NCBI GenBank assembly: GCA_964475955.1
Contig: CAYYZY010000019.1
Coordinates: forward strand, 1 to 64,000
DNA length: 64,000 nucleotides
Reading direction: 5' to 3'
DNA from: DATKZH01 sp964475955
GTDB lineage: Bacteria; Planctomycetota; Planctomycetia; Pirellulales; Thermoguttaceae
The position numbers and the translations under genes were made by a program. Below, in pieces: positions 51,483 to 59,256 of this stretch (positions are counted from its first letter, which is position 1; every line of letters starts with the position of its first letter). The notes beneath the pieces are model-generated. The model was not told the origin of the DNA. It saw nothing but the letters and a program-made list of their open reading frames with translations, and did not search any database.

Positions 51483-52948
51483 ATCTTCTCAATCAGCTCC
51501 AGGCAAATCTCCCGCACGCGGCCCGGGTTGACGTTGGGGTTCTTCTTCTTCGCCTGGCCGATCAGCGCCCCGGCGGCCTTCAGCTTGCCGGCCTTCACTT
51601 CGGCTACGACCTTGGGGTTGGCCTCGAGCAGTTCCCGGCAGAGCGACTCCAGTTCCGACTCGTCGACCTCGGCGATCCCCAGCGCTTCCATCGCCTGATC
51701 CACCGAGCTGTGCGACCGGATCATCTCGGCCAGCACTTCGCGGCCCCGGGTGGTGGGCATCTTGCCGGCGAGCACTTGGCGGATCAGCCGGGCCAGCTCG
51801 TCGGCCGGCACGGCGAACCGGTCGATGCCGATTTGCGCTTCGTTGAGCGCCTGGAAGACCGACTGCTGCATCCAGTTCGAGGCCGCCTTGCCCTCGCCGC
51901 AGGCCCGGGCCACGCGCTCGTAGTAGTCGACCAGCGCGCGGCCCTGGTTGACGAGCACGTCGCTGTCGTAGGGCGGGATTCCGTAGACCTCCTCGAGCCG
52001 CGACCGCAACCGGGCGGGCAGCTCGCCCAGCGAACGGCGGACCCGGTCGATCCCTTCGCCGGCGGTGGTGACCGGCAGCAGGTCGGGCTCGGGAAAGTAG
52101 CGGTAGTCGCTCGATTCCTCCTTCGACCGCTGCGCCCGGGTGATCTGGGCGGCTTCGTCCCACCCGCGGGTCTGCTTGGGGGCCTCGCCCAGCCGCCGGC
52201 CCGACTCCCGCCACACCTCGTACTGCCGCTCGGCTTCGTAGGCCAACGCCCGCTCCACCGACCGGAAGCTGTTCATGTTCTTCACTTCGACGATGGGCGT
52301 GGGGACCGTGCCCTGGGGCGTGTCGACGTGGAGGTTGACGTTGGCGTCGACGCGCAGGCTGCCCTCCTGCATGTTGCAGTCGGAAACGCCCAGGTAGTTC
52401 AAAAGCAGCTTCAGTTCCGTCAGGTAGGCCTTGGCCTCGGCGGGGGATCGCATGTCGGGGTGGCTGACGATCTCCATCAGCGGCGTGCCGGTGCGGTTCA
52501 GGTCGATGCGGCTGTCGGCCTTGCCGGCCTGCTCGTCGTGCATGCTCTTGCCGGCGTCTTCCTCCAGGTGCACCCGGATGATGCCGATGTCCTTCGGCTC
52601 GACCTCCCCCTTGGCGTCGCTGATGGGCAGGTGGCCTTCCGAGCCGAGCGGCAGATCGAACTGGCTGATCTGATAGCCCTTGGGAAGGTCCGGGTAGTAG
52701 TAGTTCTTCCGGTCCCACTTGGTGAACTTGGCGATGGTGCAGTTCAGCGCCAGGGCCGCCTTCACGGCCAGTTCGTACGCCCTGCGGTTCATCACGGGCA
52801 GCACGCCGGGCATGCCGATGCACACGGGGCATGTCTGCGTGTTGGGCGGCGCGCCGAACGCGGTCGAGCACCCGCAAAACAGCTTGCTCTCGGTGAGCAA
52901 TTGGACGTGGACTTCCAGGCCGATGATGATTTGGTAGGGTTGAGTCAC
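51479..52948 (-). CDS. gatB: Asp-tRNA(Asn)/Glu-tRNA(Gln) amidotransferase subunit B
   Basis: Subunit B of the GatCAB amidotransferase, which converts misacylated Glu-tRNA(Gln) and Asp-tRNA(Asn) to the correct amide forms. The GTG at 52948 gives the usual start TQPYQIIIGLEVHVQL; the frame is open to an ATG at 53017 that would add 23 residues. Zinc site LFCGCSTAFGAPPNTQTCPV, RIDLNRTGTPLMEIV and a helical C-terminal tail domain (KKKNPNVNPGRVREICLELI) are seen. In most genomes gatB directly follows gatA; here a 2.5 kb toxin-antitoxin island separates them. Confidence 0.94.
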   Translation of the reverse strand: MTQPYQIIIGLEVHVQLLTESKLFCGCSTAFGAPPNTQTCPVCIGMPGVLPVMNRRAYELAVKAALALNCTIAKFTKWDRKNYYYPDLPKGYQISQFDLPLGSEGHLPISDAKGEVEPKDIGIIRVHLEEDAGKSMHDEQAGKADSRIDLNRTGTPLMEIVSHPDMRSPAEAKAYLTELKLLLNYLGVSDCNMQEGSLRVDANVNLHVDTPQGTVPTPIVEVKNMNSFRSVERALAYEAERQYEVWRESGRRLGEAPKQTRGWDEAAQITRAQRSKEESSDYRYFPEPDLLPVTTAGEGIDRVRRSLGELPARLRSRLEEVYGIPPYDSDVLVNQGRALVDYYERVARACGEGKAASNWMQQSVFQALNEAQIGIDRFAVPADELARLIRQVLAGKMPTTRGREVLAEMIRSHSSVDQAMEALGIAEVDESELESLCRELLEANPKVVAEVKAGKLKAAGALIGQAKKKNPNVNPGRVREICLELIEKM

Positions 52949-53035
52949 GGTAGGGATCACAGGCTCAAGTTGGTTGATTCGATGTCGCGGCGAAGTGACG
53001 CGAGCGGGCTTCGCCACGCTGAAGCGGCCCCACTC

Positions 53036-53383
53036 TCACAATGCCAAGGTGCAGCGCAGAGCATCATCGACCAGGTGCATGTCGGAGCAGCGCCCGATTA
53101 CCCGGTCGATCTCGGTCTCCAGAACCGTAGCCAGGTTGTCCGCCATCACGACGGAATCGGTGCGCAATCCCATTTCCCTCCCTTCCGGGGATGCCCGGGT
53201 TACTTCCACGCGGCTCGGATGCCCGGCGCGTCGCAGATTGCTGGTAATCATCGCAACAATGGTCTGCGACAGTCCCGTCATCAACTCGTCCGCCTGAACT
53301 ACCAGCGCCGGCCGCCGCTTGGCGGTGACCAGGTTAGAGTCCGGGAACAGGACGAGCACCACGTCACCGCGACGGAGGTTCAT
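53036..53383 (-). CDS. PemK/MazF-like toxin
   Basis: 115-residue endoribonuclease-type toxin beginning MNLRRGDVVLVLFPDSNLVT, with AKRRPALVVQ and the conserved LRTDSVVMADNLATV that lines the active groove. Expected to cleave mRNA when its antitoxin is lost. Its start overlaps the antitoxin gene by 20 nt. The frame is open further upstream but that extension covers the antitoxin gene. It is the last gene of the island and lies 87 bp before gatB. Confidence 0.85.
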   Translation of the reverse strand: MNLRRGDVVLVLFPDSNLVTAKRRPALVVQADELMTGLSQTIVAMITSNLRRAGHPSRVEVTRASPEGREMGLRTDSVVMADNLATVLETEIDRVIGRCSDMHLVDDALRCTLAL

Positions 53384-53603
53384 CGTAGACGTCCATTTCC
53401 GGGCGCTGCCAGTCCTCGGCAAACGACGCGAGTCGTCGGCGCAGATCGCTGGCTTGTTCTGGGTCGATACCGCGCTGGGCGAGGTCAACCGATCCGTCCT
53501 CTGTGAGGAACATCACGAGGACCGGCCCTTCGGCTCCTTCCGGTGCCGGCTCAAGCAATTCGATCTTGCCGTCGCGGTAGACGCCTTGGACAGACTTTCG
53601 CAT
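53364..53603 (-). CDS. Antitoxin partner of the MazF-like toxin
   Basis: 79 residues (MRKSVQGVYRDGKIELLEPA) with a short beta-rich N-terminus and a C-terminal helix (EQASDLRRRLASFAEDW), the standard antitoxin architecture. The 20-nt overlap with the downstream toxin gene is a typical coupling. The opening VxGVYRDGKIELLEP resembles DUF104/AF2212-like antitoxins. It neutralises the toxin and usually represses the operon; no operator is recognisable here. Start chosen at the ATG 53603, since an upstream TTG at 53621 has no advantage. Confidence 0.78.
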   Translation of the reverse strand: MRKSVQGVYRDGKIELLEPAPEGAEGPVLVMFLTEDGSVDLAQRGIDPEQASDLRRRLASFAEDWQRPEMDVYDEPPSR

Positions 53604-53605
53604 GG

Positions 53606-53791
53606 CTAGGAATCCCTGCAACCTGGCGGTCTTCGAGCCGCCTCCGCCGCGCGCACTCTGTACTCGTACTTCGCAACGCGGACGATCTCCACGGCATCAC
53701 CAGGCTTCAGGCCGTGTGAACGGAAGAAATCCTTCACCGCGCGGTGAGAAGTGCGAAACGTCTTGTGGCGGCCGGATATGTCCGTCGCCAA
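53606..53791 (-). CDS. Small protein upstream of the MazF-like module, TTG start
   Basis: 61 residues (TDISGRHKTFRTSHRAVKDF...GLKPGDAVEIVRVAKYEYRV) from a TTG at 53791, ending 2 nt before the antitoxin start. The LKPGDAVEI element resembles the second half of MazE/AbrB-type swapped-hairpin domains, but I cannot place the family. Tight spacing suggests it belongs to the toxin-antitoxin unit. It could be a regulator or a duplicate antitoxin; a non-coding explanation is not excluded. Confidence 0.45.
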   Translation of the reverse strand: MATDISGRHKTFRTSHRAVKDFFRSHGLKPGDAVEIVRVAKYEYRVRAAEAARRPPGCRDS

Positions 53792-53868
53792 CGATACTCC
53801 GCGCTGCCATAACTAGACCCTTTCCAGCCGACCCCCGCGGAATCGCCGTCCAAAAGAGGACAGGCTCC

Positions 53869-54015
53869 TCACGCGGGCACTTCCCCCCGCGTGCGGTCGT
53901 TTGGTACTCGGAGGCAGTCCCCTTCTTGACTCGGCTTACAGTCTGAGGTTCGGTCCTCGGGACATAACGTCGCGGCGAGCTCGGCCGGCAGGTTCTCGTC
54001 CAGCTTGATCCGCAT
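53869..54015 (-). pseudogene. Truncated DUF5615 toxin remnant
   Basis: The ATG at 54015 overlaps the TGA of the upstream DUF433 gene (TGATG). It opens with MRIKLDENLPAELAATL, the recognisable N-terminus of DUF5615 PIN-like toxins. After about 17 residues the sequence departs from the family (CPEDRTSDCKPSQ) and ends at a stop after 48 codons. The catalytic Asp residues expected further on are absent. This is a toxin gene lost by deletion, leaving its antitoxin. Confidence 0.68.
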
Positions 54016-54251
54016 CAGATACTCGGCAGCCCGGCATAAGGCATGTCGTCCACCGCAGCCGCCGCCGCGAATGCGATGGCAGCCCGCACGTGCTCGGCCG
54101 AAAGGGTCGGAAAGCCCCGCAGGACGTCTTCCTCCGAGTCCCCATCCGCCAGACTGGCCAAGACCGTGCGCAGCGGGACGCGTGTCCCTCGAAACACGGG
54201 ATCACCGCCACAGATTCGGCGGTCGCGAACAATCAGTTCGGTTGGTTCCAT
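54015..54251 (-). CDS. DUF433 family antitoxin (toxin partner truncated)
   Basis: 78 residues: MEPTELIVRDRRICGGDPVF followed by RGTRVPLRTVLASLADGDSE. The 'GGxPxFRGTRVPV' motif and winged-helix-like shape define DUF433 proteins, antitoxins to DUF5615 PIN-like toxins. Its cognate toxin downstream is reduced to about 17 recognisable residues. A second, intact DUF433 gene is at 54756-54977, so there is no obvious need for this one to remain functional. Confidence 0.85.
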   Translation of the reverse strand: MEPTELIVRDRRICGGDPVFRGTRVPLRTVLASLADGDSEEDVLRGFPTLSAEHVRAAIAFAAAAAVDDMPYAGLPSI

Positions 54252-54381
54252 CGGATTCCTACCGTTCAAAACACACGGAAGCCGAGTTCGCTCCACGCTC
54301 GGGCGGGATGGTCGCCATTGGACTCTCGACCTTGCAGGAGAATCACGGATTCGGTGGTGTTCAGAGGAGCCAACCCGAGTG

Positions 54382-54753
54382 TTATCCGAAGATGGGCAGC
54401 CTCCGAACGCGGACTCGGTACGGTTCGAGCACGACGACAGCCCCTGCCCCCAGTTGCTCGCCAACCTCAGGTAAGTTCGCCACCAACAGACGCGCCTGCT
54501 CTTCCGGGCGCCGCGGGGTACTGCCACGAAAGAGGACGACCGAAGGCTTCGTTTCCTTCCGCAACGCCAGCAAGGTGCCGAAATCGGTGTCGGCCGATAC
54601 GACCGCCCGGCCCTCAGAGGCACACCATGCGAATACCTCTGCGTCTTCGGCCGCCTGGAGGCCGACATCGCGAACGTGCACGGCGTCGTAGCCGGCTTCG
54701 CGAAGGCGCTCGGCGACCAAGGGAGACAGGGCGTTATCGACCAGGAACTTCAT
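54382..54753 (-). CDS. DUF5615 PIN-like toxin
   Basis: 123 residues beginning MKFLVDNALSPLVAERLREA. The conserved Asp6 and the VVSADTDFGTL motif supply the acidic active-site residues of PIN-like nucleases. The family works with DUF433 antitoxins, and the DUF433 gene is immediately upstream (2-nt gap). Expected to cut RNA when unopposed. It is intact, unlike the copy at 53869-54015. Confidence 0.87.
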   Translation of the reverse strand: MKFLVDNALSPLVAERLREAGYDAVHVRDVGLQAAEDAEVFAWCASEGRAVVSADTDFGTLLALRKETKPSVVLFRGSTPRRPEEQARLLVANLPEVGEQLGAGAVVVLEPYRVRVRRLPIFG

Positions 54754-54755
54754 GG

Positions 54756-54977
54756 CTACGACACCAGCGGTAGCTCGCGTTCTCGCACCGCTTCTGCGGC
54801 AAACCGAAGCGCCTCCCGGACGTCGTCCGCGTCAAGGTCAGGATACGCCTTGAGGATCTCGTCGCTGCTCATGCCGTCCGCAACCATCCCCACCACTGTG
54901 GCGACAGGGATGCGCAGACCTCGGATACAGGGGACCCCCCCCATTTGCTTCGAGTTGATCGTAATTCGTTCGAACAT
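54756..54977 (-). CDS. DUF433 family antitoxin
   Basis: 73 residues (MFERITINSKQMGGVPCIRG then LRIPVATVVGMVADGMSSDE). The GGVPCIRGLRIPVATV motif is diagnostic of DUF433. It pairs with the DUF5615 toxin 2 nt downstream and starts 4 nt after the stop of the protease-like gene, so all three form one transcription unit. Confidence 0.87.
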   Translation of the reverse strand: MFERITINSKQMGGVPCIRGLRIPVATVVGMVADGMSSDEILKAYPDLDADDVREALRFAAEAVRERELPLVS

Positions 54978-54981
54978 GGTT

Positions 54982-55491
54982 TCATTCCGTCAACACCAGT
55001 TGCTTCGGCCGGGCTAATCTCGCGCGCCGGGACACACGCTGCTCATATGGCAGAACAGAACAAAGCGAGAACATGTCCATCATCCGCTCCCCGCCGTGCT
55101 CGGGATTGCCGATCAGCCTTTGGCCCACCGGATCGAGCACGAAGTCGAGCAACTCCAAGGGGACCTGGCCGATCAGCACCGGGCAGTCGTCCGGCACGGC
55201 GGCGACCTCGATGATGCAATCCCGCTCCTGGACGGTCAGCCGCGCGGCGTCGTAGATGCCGATCTCGACCGTCCCCGCGGTGGTCCGGGCACGGCGCCGC
55301 CTCAGCCCCAACTGCTCCACGAGCTTGCGCGGCACGGACAACAGGGTCGCTCCCGTGTCGACCAGCGCGTCGGGGACGTCGATCGTGCGCACGTCGCCTT
55401 CCGCACGTTCCCCCTTGCGCGCCTCGTCGAGATCGTAGAGATTCTCGATCCTCGCCGGAACGGTCACTCTGCCCATTCTGACGATCTCCAT
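54982..55491 (-). CDS. Retropepsin-like aspartic protease domain protein
   Basis: 169 residues. The catalytic motif ALVDTGATLLSVP (Asp-Thr-Gly) lies near residue 45-57 and a second conserved block, CPVLIGQVPLELLDFVLDP, follows, as in single-domain retropepsin-like (clan AA) bacterial proteases that work as dimers. The last 28 residues after ERMMDMF look like an added basic tail (RVSRRARLARPKQL), perhaps from loss of the original stop. It is the first gene of a unit with the DUF433/DUF5615 pair, with a 4-nt gap, and follows gatA by 108 bp. An association of this protease with TA genes is noted; function is unknown. Confidence 0.78.
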   Translation of the reverse strand: MEIVRMGRVTVPARIENLYDLDEARKGERAEGDVRTIDVPDALVDTGATLLSVPRKLVEQLGLRRRRARTTAGTVEIGIYDAARLTVQERDCIIEVAAVPDDCPVLIGQVPLELLDFVLDPVGQRLIGNPEHGGERMMDMFSLCSVLPYEQRVSRRARLARPKQLVLTE

Positions 55492-55599
55492 GGTTTCAAC
55501 CCCCGACGTTTCGGCCAGAAACGAGCTCGGCCAGCAACCGACGAATCCTTCCTTCCCATTCTATCGCGTCGTCGAGCGCCGGTCCACGCAGGGCGGCAT

Positions 55600-57141
55600 T
55601 CACTCGACCGCCGCCCTGCGCGTGTGCCAATCCGTCGCCTCCTGGAACATGTGCGCCGCACGGAGCAGTCGCTCCTCTTCAAACGGGGGCGCCTGGAGGT
55701 GCAGCCCAATGGGAAGCCCCTCGGAGCTGAAGCCGCACGGGATCGAGATGCCGGCGATGCCCGCCAGGTTCGTGCTCACCGTGTAGAGGTCGAACAGGTA
55801 CATGGAGAGGGGGTCGTCGACCTTCTCGCCGATCCGGTAGGCGGGCGCCGGGGCGACGGGGCCGGCAACGAGGTCGACCTCCTCGAACGCCCGATCGAAG
55901 TCCCGCCGAATCAGCCGGCGGACCTTCAGCGCCTTGAGATAGTAGGCGTCGTAGTAGCCCGCGCTCAGGGCGTAGGTGCCCAGCATGATGCGGCGCTTCA
56001 CCTCGGGACCAAAGCCCTCAGCACGCGTGCGGCGGAACATGTGCACGACCAGGCTGTCGAGATCGTCCAGCGCGGCCTGGCCGCCGGCCTGCTGGAGCCG
56101 CTTGCGCTCGGCCTCCAGTTCGGCGATCATCTGTTTCTCGTCGGTCCGGTATCCGTAGTGAACGCCGTCGTAGCGGGCCAGGTTGCTGGAGGCTTCGCTG
56201 GGCGCGATGATGTAGTAGGTCGCCACGGCGTATCGGCTGTGCGGCATGGAGATCTCGCGCACCGTCGCGCCCCGCGACTCGTATACGCCGATCGCCTCGC
56301 GCACCGCGGCCTCGACCTCCGCGTCGAGCCCCTGGCCGAAATGCTCGCGGACCAGCCCGATCCGCAGCCCCGCGAGCGGCTCGCGCACGCTTCGCGCGTA
56401 ATGGGGCACGGGGCGATCGACCGAAGTGGAGTCGTTCGGGTCGTATCCGGCCAGGACTTCCAGCAGCAGGGCGGCGTCTTCGGCGGTGCGGCCCAGCGGA
56501 CCGACCTGGTCGAGGCTGCTGGCGAACGCCACCAGCCCGTAGCGGCTCACCCGGCCGTACGTCGGCTTCATGCCGGTCACGCCGCACAGCCCGGCCGGCT
56601 GACGGATCGACCCCCCGGTGTCGCTCCCCACGGCCAACGGGGCCATCGACGCGGCCACGCACGCGGCCGAGCCCCCGCTGGAGCCGCCGGGGATGCGGTC
56701 GAGGCCCCATGGGTTGCGGGTCACCTGAAAGGCCGAGTTCTCCGTGGAACCGCCCATGGCGAACTCGTCCATGTTCGTCTTGCCGATCAGCACGGCGTCG
56801 GCCGAGTGCAGCGCCGCGACGACCGTGGCGTCGTAGGGGGGGCGGAAGTTCTCCAGCATGCGCGAGGCGCAGGTGGTCGGTTCGCCGCGCGTGGTGAGCA
56901 CGTCCTTGACGGCCACCGGCAGCCCGCCGAGCGTTCCCAGCGGCTGGCCGCGCTTGCGCTTCCGGTCGATGTGGTCCGCCCGGCGAAGCGCCTCGTCGGC
57001 CTCGACGCGCAGAAACGCGCCGACCCGTCCGTCGTGCGATTCGATCCGGTCCAGGAAGGCCCGGGTCACTTCGACCGAGGTCGTCTCGCCCGAGTCGAGC
57101 AGCGACAACAACTCCGTAGCGGTCCGATCCACCAGCGCCAT
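55600..57141 (-). CDS. gatA: Asp-tRNA(Asn)/Glu-tRNA(Gln) amidotransferase subunit A
   Basis: 513-residue amidase subunit. The Ser-cis-Ser-Lys triad is complete at Lys79 (LPVAVKDVL), Ser154 (GGSSGGSA) and Ser178 (GSDTGGSIRQPA), matching known GatA numbering. It hydrolyses glutamine to ammonia for the GatB amidation site. MALVDRTATELLSLLDSGET is a normal start. gatC lies about 210 bp upstream with a palindromic repeat in between; gatB is separated by the toxin-antitoxin island. Confidence 0.95.
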   Translation of the reverse strand: MALVDRTATELLSLLDSGETTSVEVTRAFLDRIESHDGRVGAFLRVEADEALRRADHIDRKRKRGQPLGTLGGLPVAVKDVLTTRGEPTTCASRMLENFRPPYDATVVAALHSADAVLIGKTNMDEFAMGGSTENSAFQVTRNPWGLDRIPGGSSGGSAACVAASMAPLAVGSDTGGSIRQPAGLCGVTGMKPTYGRVSRYGLVAFASSLDQVGPLGRTAEDAALLLEVLAGYDPNDSTSVDRPVPHYARSVREPLAGLRIGLVREHFGQGLDAEVEAAVREAIGVYESRGATVREISMPHSRYAVATYYIIAPSEASSNLARYDGVHYGYRTDEKQMIAELEAERKRLQQAGGQAALDDLDSLVVHMFRRTRAEGFGPEVKRRIMLGTYALSAGYYDAYYLKALKVRRLIRRDFDRAFEEVDLVAGPVAPAPAYRIGEKVDDPLSMYLFDLYTVSTNLAGIAGISIPCGFSSEGLPIGLHLQAPPFEEERLLRAAHMFQEATDWHTRRAAVE

Positions 57142-57230
57142 AGGTCCACCTCAACCACTGCCAGGAGCTCTCGGCCCGGGGCCGTCAGCCAGGAAACGGT
57201 CCGACGCCCTTCGCACGTGAGCACGCCCCT

Positions 57231-57281
57231 CGGAACGCGCTCCCCGCGGCCGCGGCACGCCTCGGAGGGCGTTCTCCACAG
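57231..57281. repeat. Diverged GTAGGGAACG-family repeat
   Basis: About 51 nt whose reverse complement begins CTGTGGAGAACGCCCTCC, related to the element at 46575-46647. It lies between gatC and gatA and may affect readthrough between them. Confidence 0.5.
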
Positions 57282-57355
57282 TTCGTGTCGGCAGTCGCGC
57301 AGGCCCACCTGGAGGGCGCGACCGTTCCCTGGGGTTGTACGCTGGAGCGAGCGGC

Positions 57356-57649
57356 TCACAGTTCGCCCAGCACGGCGGGCACCCGATAGCACTCGTCGTC
57401 GCGATTCGGCGCGTTGGCCAGGGCCCGATCGCGGTCGAGGCTGGGGCGGACGCGGTCGTCGCGGAACACGTCGGCCAGATCGAAGGCGTGGGCCATCGGC
57501 TCCACTCCCTCGGTGTCGACCTCGGCCAACAGGTCCATGTACTGGAGGATCGCGTCCAGTTGGGTCGTCATCTTGTCGAGTTCTTCCTCCGACAAGCGCA
57601 GGCGCCCCAACAGCGAGACCTTCTCGACTTCCTCGCGGGAGATGGCCAT
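57356..57649 (-). CDS. gatC: Asp-tRNA(Asn)/Glu-tRNA(Gln) amidotransferase subunit C
   Basis: 97-residue small subunit from the ATG at 57649 (MAISREEVEKVSLLGRLRLS). It shows the typical EEELDKMTTQLDAILQYMDL helix, the DTEGVEPMAHAFDLADVFRD loop and a RDDECYRVPAVLGEL C-terminal wrap that holds GatA and GatB together. Its start lies 4 nt after the rpmB stop, so it is cotranscribed with the ribosomal protein. Confidence 0.93.
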   Translation of the reverse strand: MAISREEVEKVSLLGRLRLSEEELDKMTTQLDAILQYMDLLAEVDTEGVEPMAHAFDLADVFRDDRVRPSLDRDRALANAPNRDDECYRVPAVLGEL

Positions 57650-57653
57650 GGGC

Positions 57654-57971
57654 CTACTTCTTCTTCGACTTCTTCTTACGCCGCGGCGTCTCGGCGGCCG
57701 TCGCGTCGGCCCCCGGGGGGAGATTGAACGGAGCGCTGCGGACCCGCTTGTTGACGGCGCCGCTGCGGATGCACTGCGCGCACACCCGCATCGTCTTGTG
57801 CGCACCGTCGGCGCTCGTGACCCGCACTCGCTGAAGGTTGGGCCGGAACTTCCGCCGGGTGATCCCGGTGACCTTCGTTCCCACGCCGCCCAAGTACTTG
57901 GCCTTTCCGCGATGCGACACCGAGTTGCCCATCGCCACGCCCTTGCCACACACTTCACAAACACGAGCCAT
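57654..57971 (-). CDS. rpmB: 50S ribosomal protein L28
   Basis: 105 residues. MARVCEVCGKGVAMGNSVSH, KFRPNLQRVRV and CAQCIRSGAV are the conserved L28 blocks, with CxxC pairs (residues 5/8 and near 67/70) giving the zinc-binding form. A Lys-rich C-terminal extension (PRRKKKSKKK) is longer than in E. coli. It heads the gat operon; linkage of a ribosomal protein to gatCAB would couple translation components. Confidence 0.95.
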   Translation of the reverse strand: MARVCEVCGKGVAMGNSVSHRGKAKYLGGVGTKVTGITRRKFRPNLQRVRVTSADGAHKTMRVCAQCIRSGAVNKRVRSAPFNLPPGADATAAETPRRKKKSKKK

Positions 57972-58476
57972 CCCAAAACTCCCTCAGCGCGCACCTTTCG
58001 CAAAAGACGAAACTGCCAATATATCGACACCCGCCCGGGGTACGCAAGGGCGCCGCCGCCCAGATGGCGGTCCGGCCGACCGCTTTTCGCGACGGCCGCC
58101 CCTTCGTGCCCGGCAAGATTGCGGGAGCGCAATCCCTGCAAGCGGGTCGCCTTTGCCCACCGGGTGCGAAGGGACGAAAAGGTGGAACGCACGACGCAAC
58201 TCGTTTCCCCGATTGCTCTTCGCGCCTAAGGCGGTGGTGAGCGCGAGGGGGAACGGAAGGCGCGGCATCCGGAATGGCATCTTGCCAAGCCGCACGGGAG
58301 TATCCCCGCCTTTCATCGCCTGCATGACCCCAGAGAGGGGGTGTCGCTCCCGCCTCCGCGGCGTTTCTCGCGGCTTCGGTCAAATCGCCTTGAAACGCGG
58401 GTTGAAAGCTGGCAAGATAGGCTGGGTACACAAGAACCACGCCCTCCGTGTTGGGCCACGCTTGAGGAGCTTCGCG
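57972..58476. other. Divergent intergenic region upstream of rpmB
   Basis: 505 bp between divergent genes; no gene I can support. It must hold the promoters of rpmB-gatC and of the secreted-protein gene. No distinct operator palindromes recognised. Confidence 0.5.
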
Positions 58477-59199
58477 ATGAAGACTCGTCGTCAGGCTGCG
58501 TTGCTGCTGGTGATTTGCACCGCCCTGCCGGGCGTGATCGGGGCCGCCCAGCCCGAGCCAAGCCCCACGGCCGACCAGCGAGCGGGGACCCCCACCCGGG
58601 GCGAGGCCTTCGTTTCGATGCTGACGCGGCACTCGGGCGCCCCGATCCTGGCAGTCCGGTACCCATGGAAGCGGCACGCTCGGCCATCGGTCGAGGTCCG
58701 CGTGCTCCATTCGAGTGAGCTGGGCGCCCCGTTGATCCGGCCGATGTTCTTCGTGCACAGCCTGATGAAGGGCAACGTGACGACGGCCGTCTACCGCTGC
58801 CAGGACAAGTCGGAAAACGTGCCTCAGTCGGCTGTCTTCTCCAAGGGCGAGTTCGACTTCGAGGTGTTCGGCGCGAGGAATTCGCTGGGCCGGCCCTCGG
58901 TCTGCGTGACCGCGCGAACCGCGAACGACCGCCCACGCGCTCCCGCGAAACCCACCCAGTCCCAGGAGGCCGACGAGTTGAGCGTGGCCCTGCCCGAGTC
59001 GCGCTTGCCGGCCCGGCTGCCGGAGACCCGGGCGGCCTTCCCACTGCTCGACGCCTGGGCGGTCGACGACCACACACTCTACCTGGAGCTTCCGGCCAAG
59101 TACTTCGCCCAGCCGTGCAAGCTCCGCATCTGGCTTCTGCGCCGAAGCCAAATCGTCTGGACCGCCACCCTCGACTGGCCCGGTTACCCGGACGCGTAG
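58477..59199 (+). CDS. Secreted protein of unknown function
   Basis: 240 residues from the ATG at 58477, preceded by GAGGAG 7 nt upstream. Signal peptide MKTRRQAALLLVICTALPGV. The mature region alternates beta-strand-like segments (GAPILAVRYPWKRHARPSVE, FFVHSLMKGNVTTAVYRC) and has a Pro-rich linker near residue 150. The C-terminal 60 residues (LYLELPAKYFAQPCKLRIWL) suggest a small beta-sandwich. No family recognised. The frame is open well upstream but without start-site support. Confidence 0.7.
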   Translation: MKTRRQAALLLVICTALPGVIGAAQPEPSPTADQRAGTPTRGEAFVSMLTRHSGAPILAVRYPWKRHARPSVEVRVLHSSELGAPLIRPMFFVHSLMKGNVTTAVYRCQDKSENVPQSAVFSKGEFDFEVFGARNSLGRPSVCVTARTANDRPRAPAKPTQSQEADELSVALPESRLPARLPETRAAFPLLDAWAVDDHTLYLELPAKYFAQPCKLRIWLLRRSQIVWTATLDWPGYPDA

Positions 59200-59256
59200 G
59201 AAGACTCAGCCCGTCACGGCGCTTGGGCCGCTATAGAACGCGGCAAAACCTTCCCC

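Noticed and set aside
48009..51698. 1229-codon open frame on the plus strand opposite the HzsA-like and SAM-hydroxide genes
   Set aside because: It runs antisense to two genes with clear motifs, and its product has no recognisable domain or signal peptide.
55096..57834. 912-codon plus-strand open frame opposite gatA/gatC
   Set aside because: Antisense to GatA with intact catalytic residues; its composition (Arg/His/Gln/Gly-rich) is typical of a GC shadow frame.
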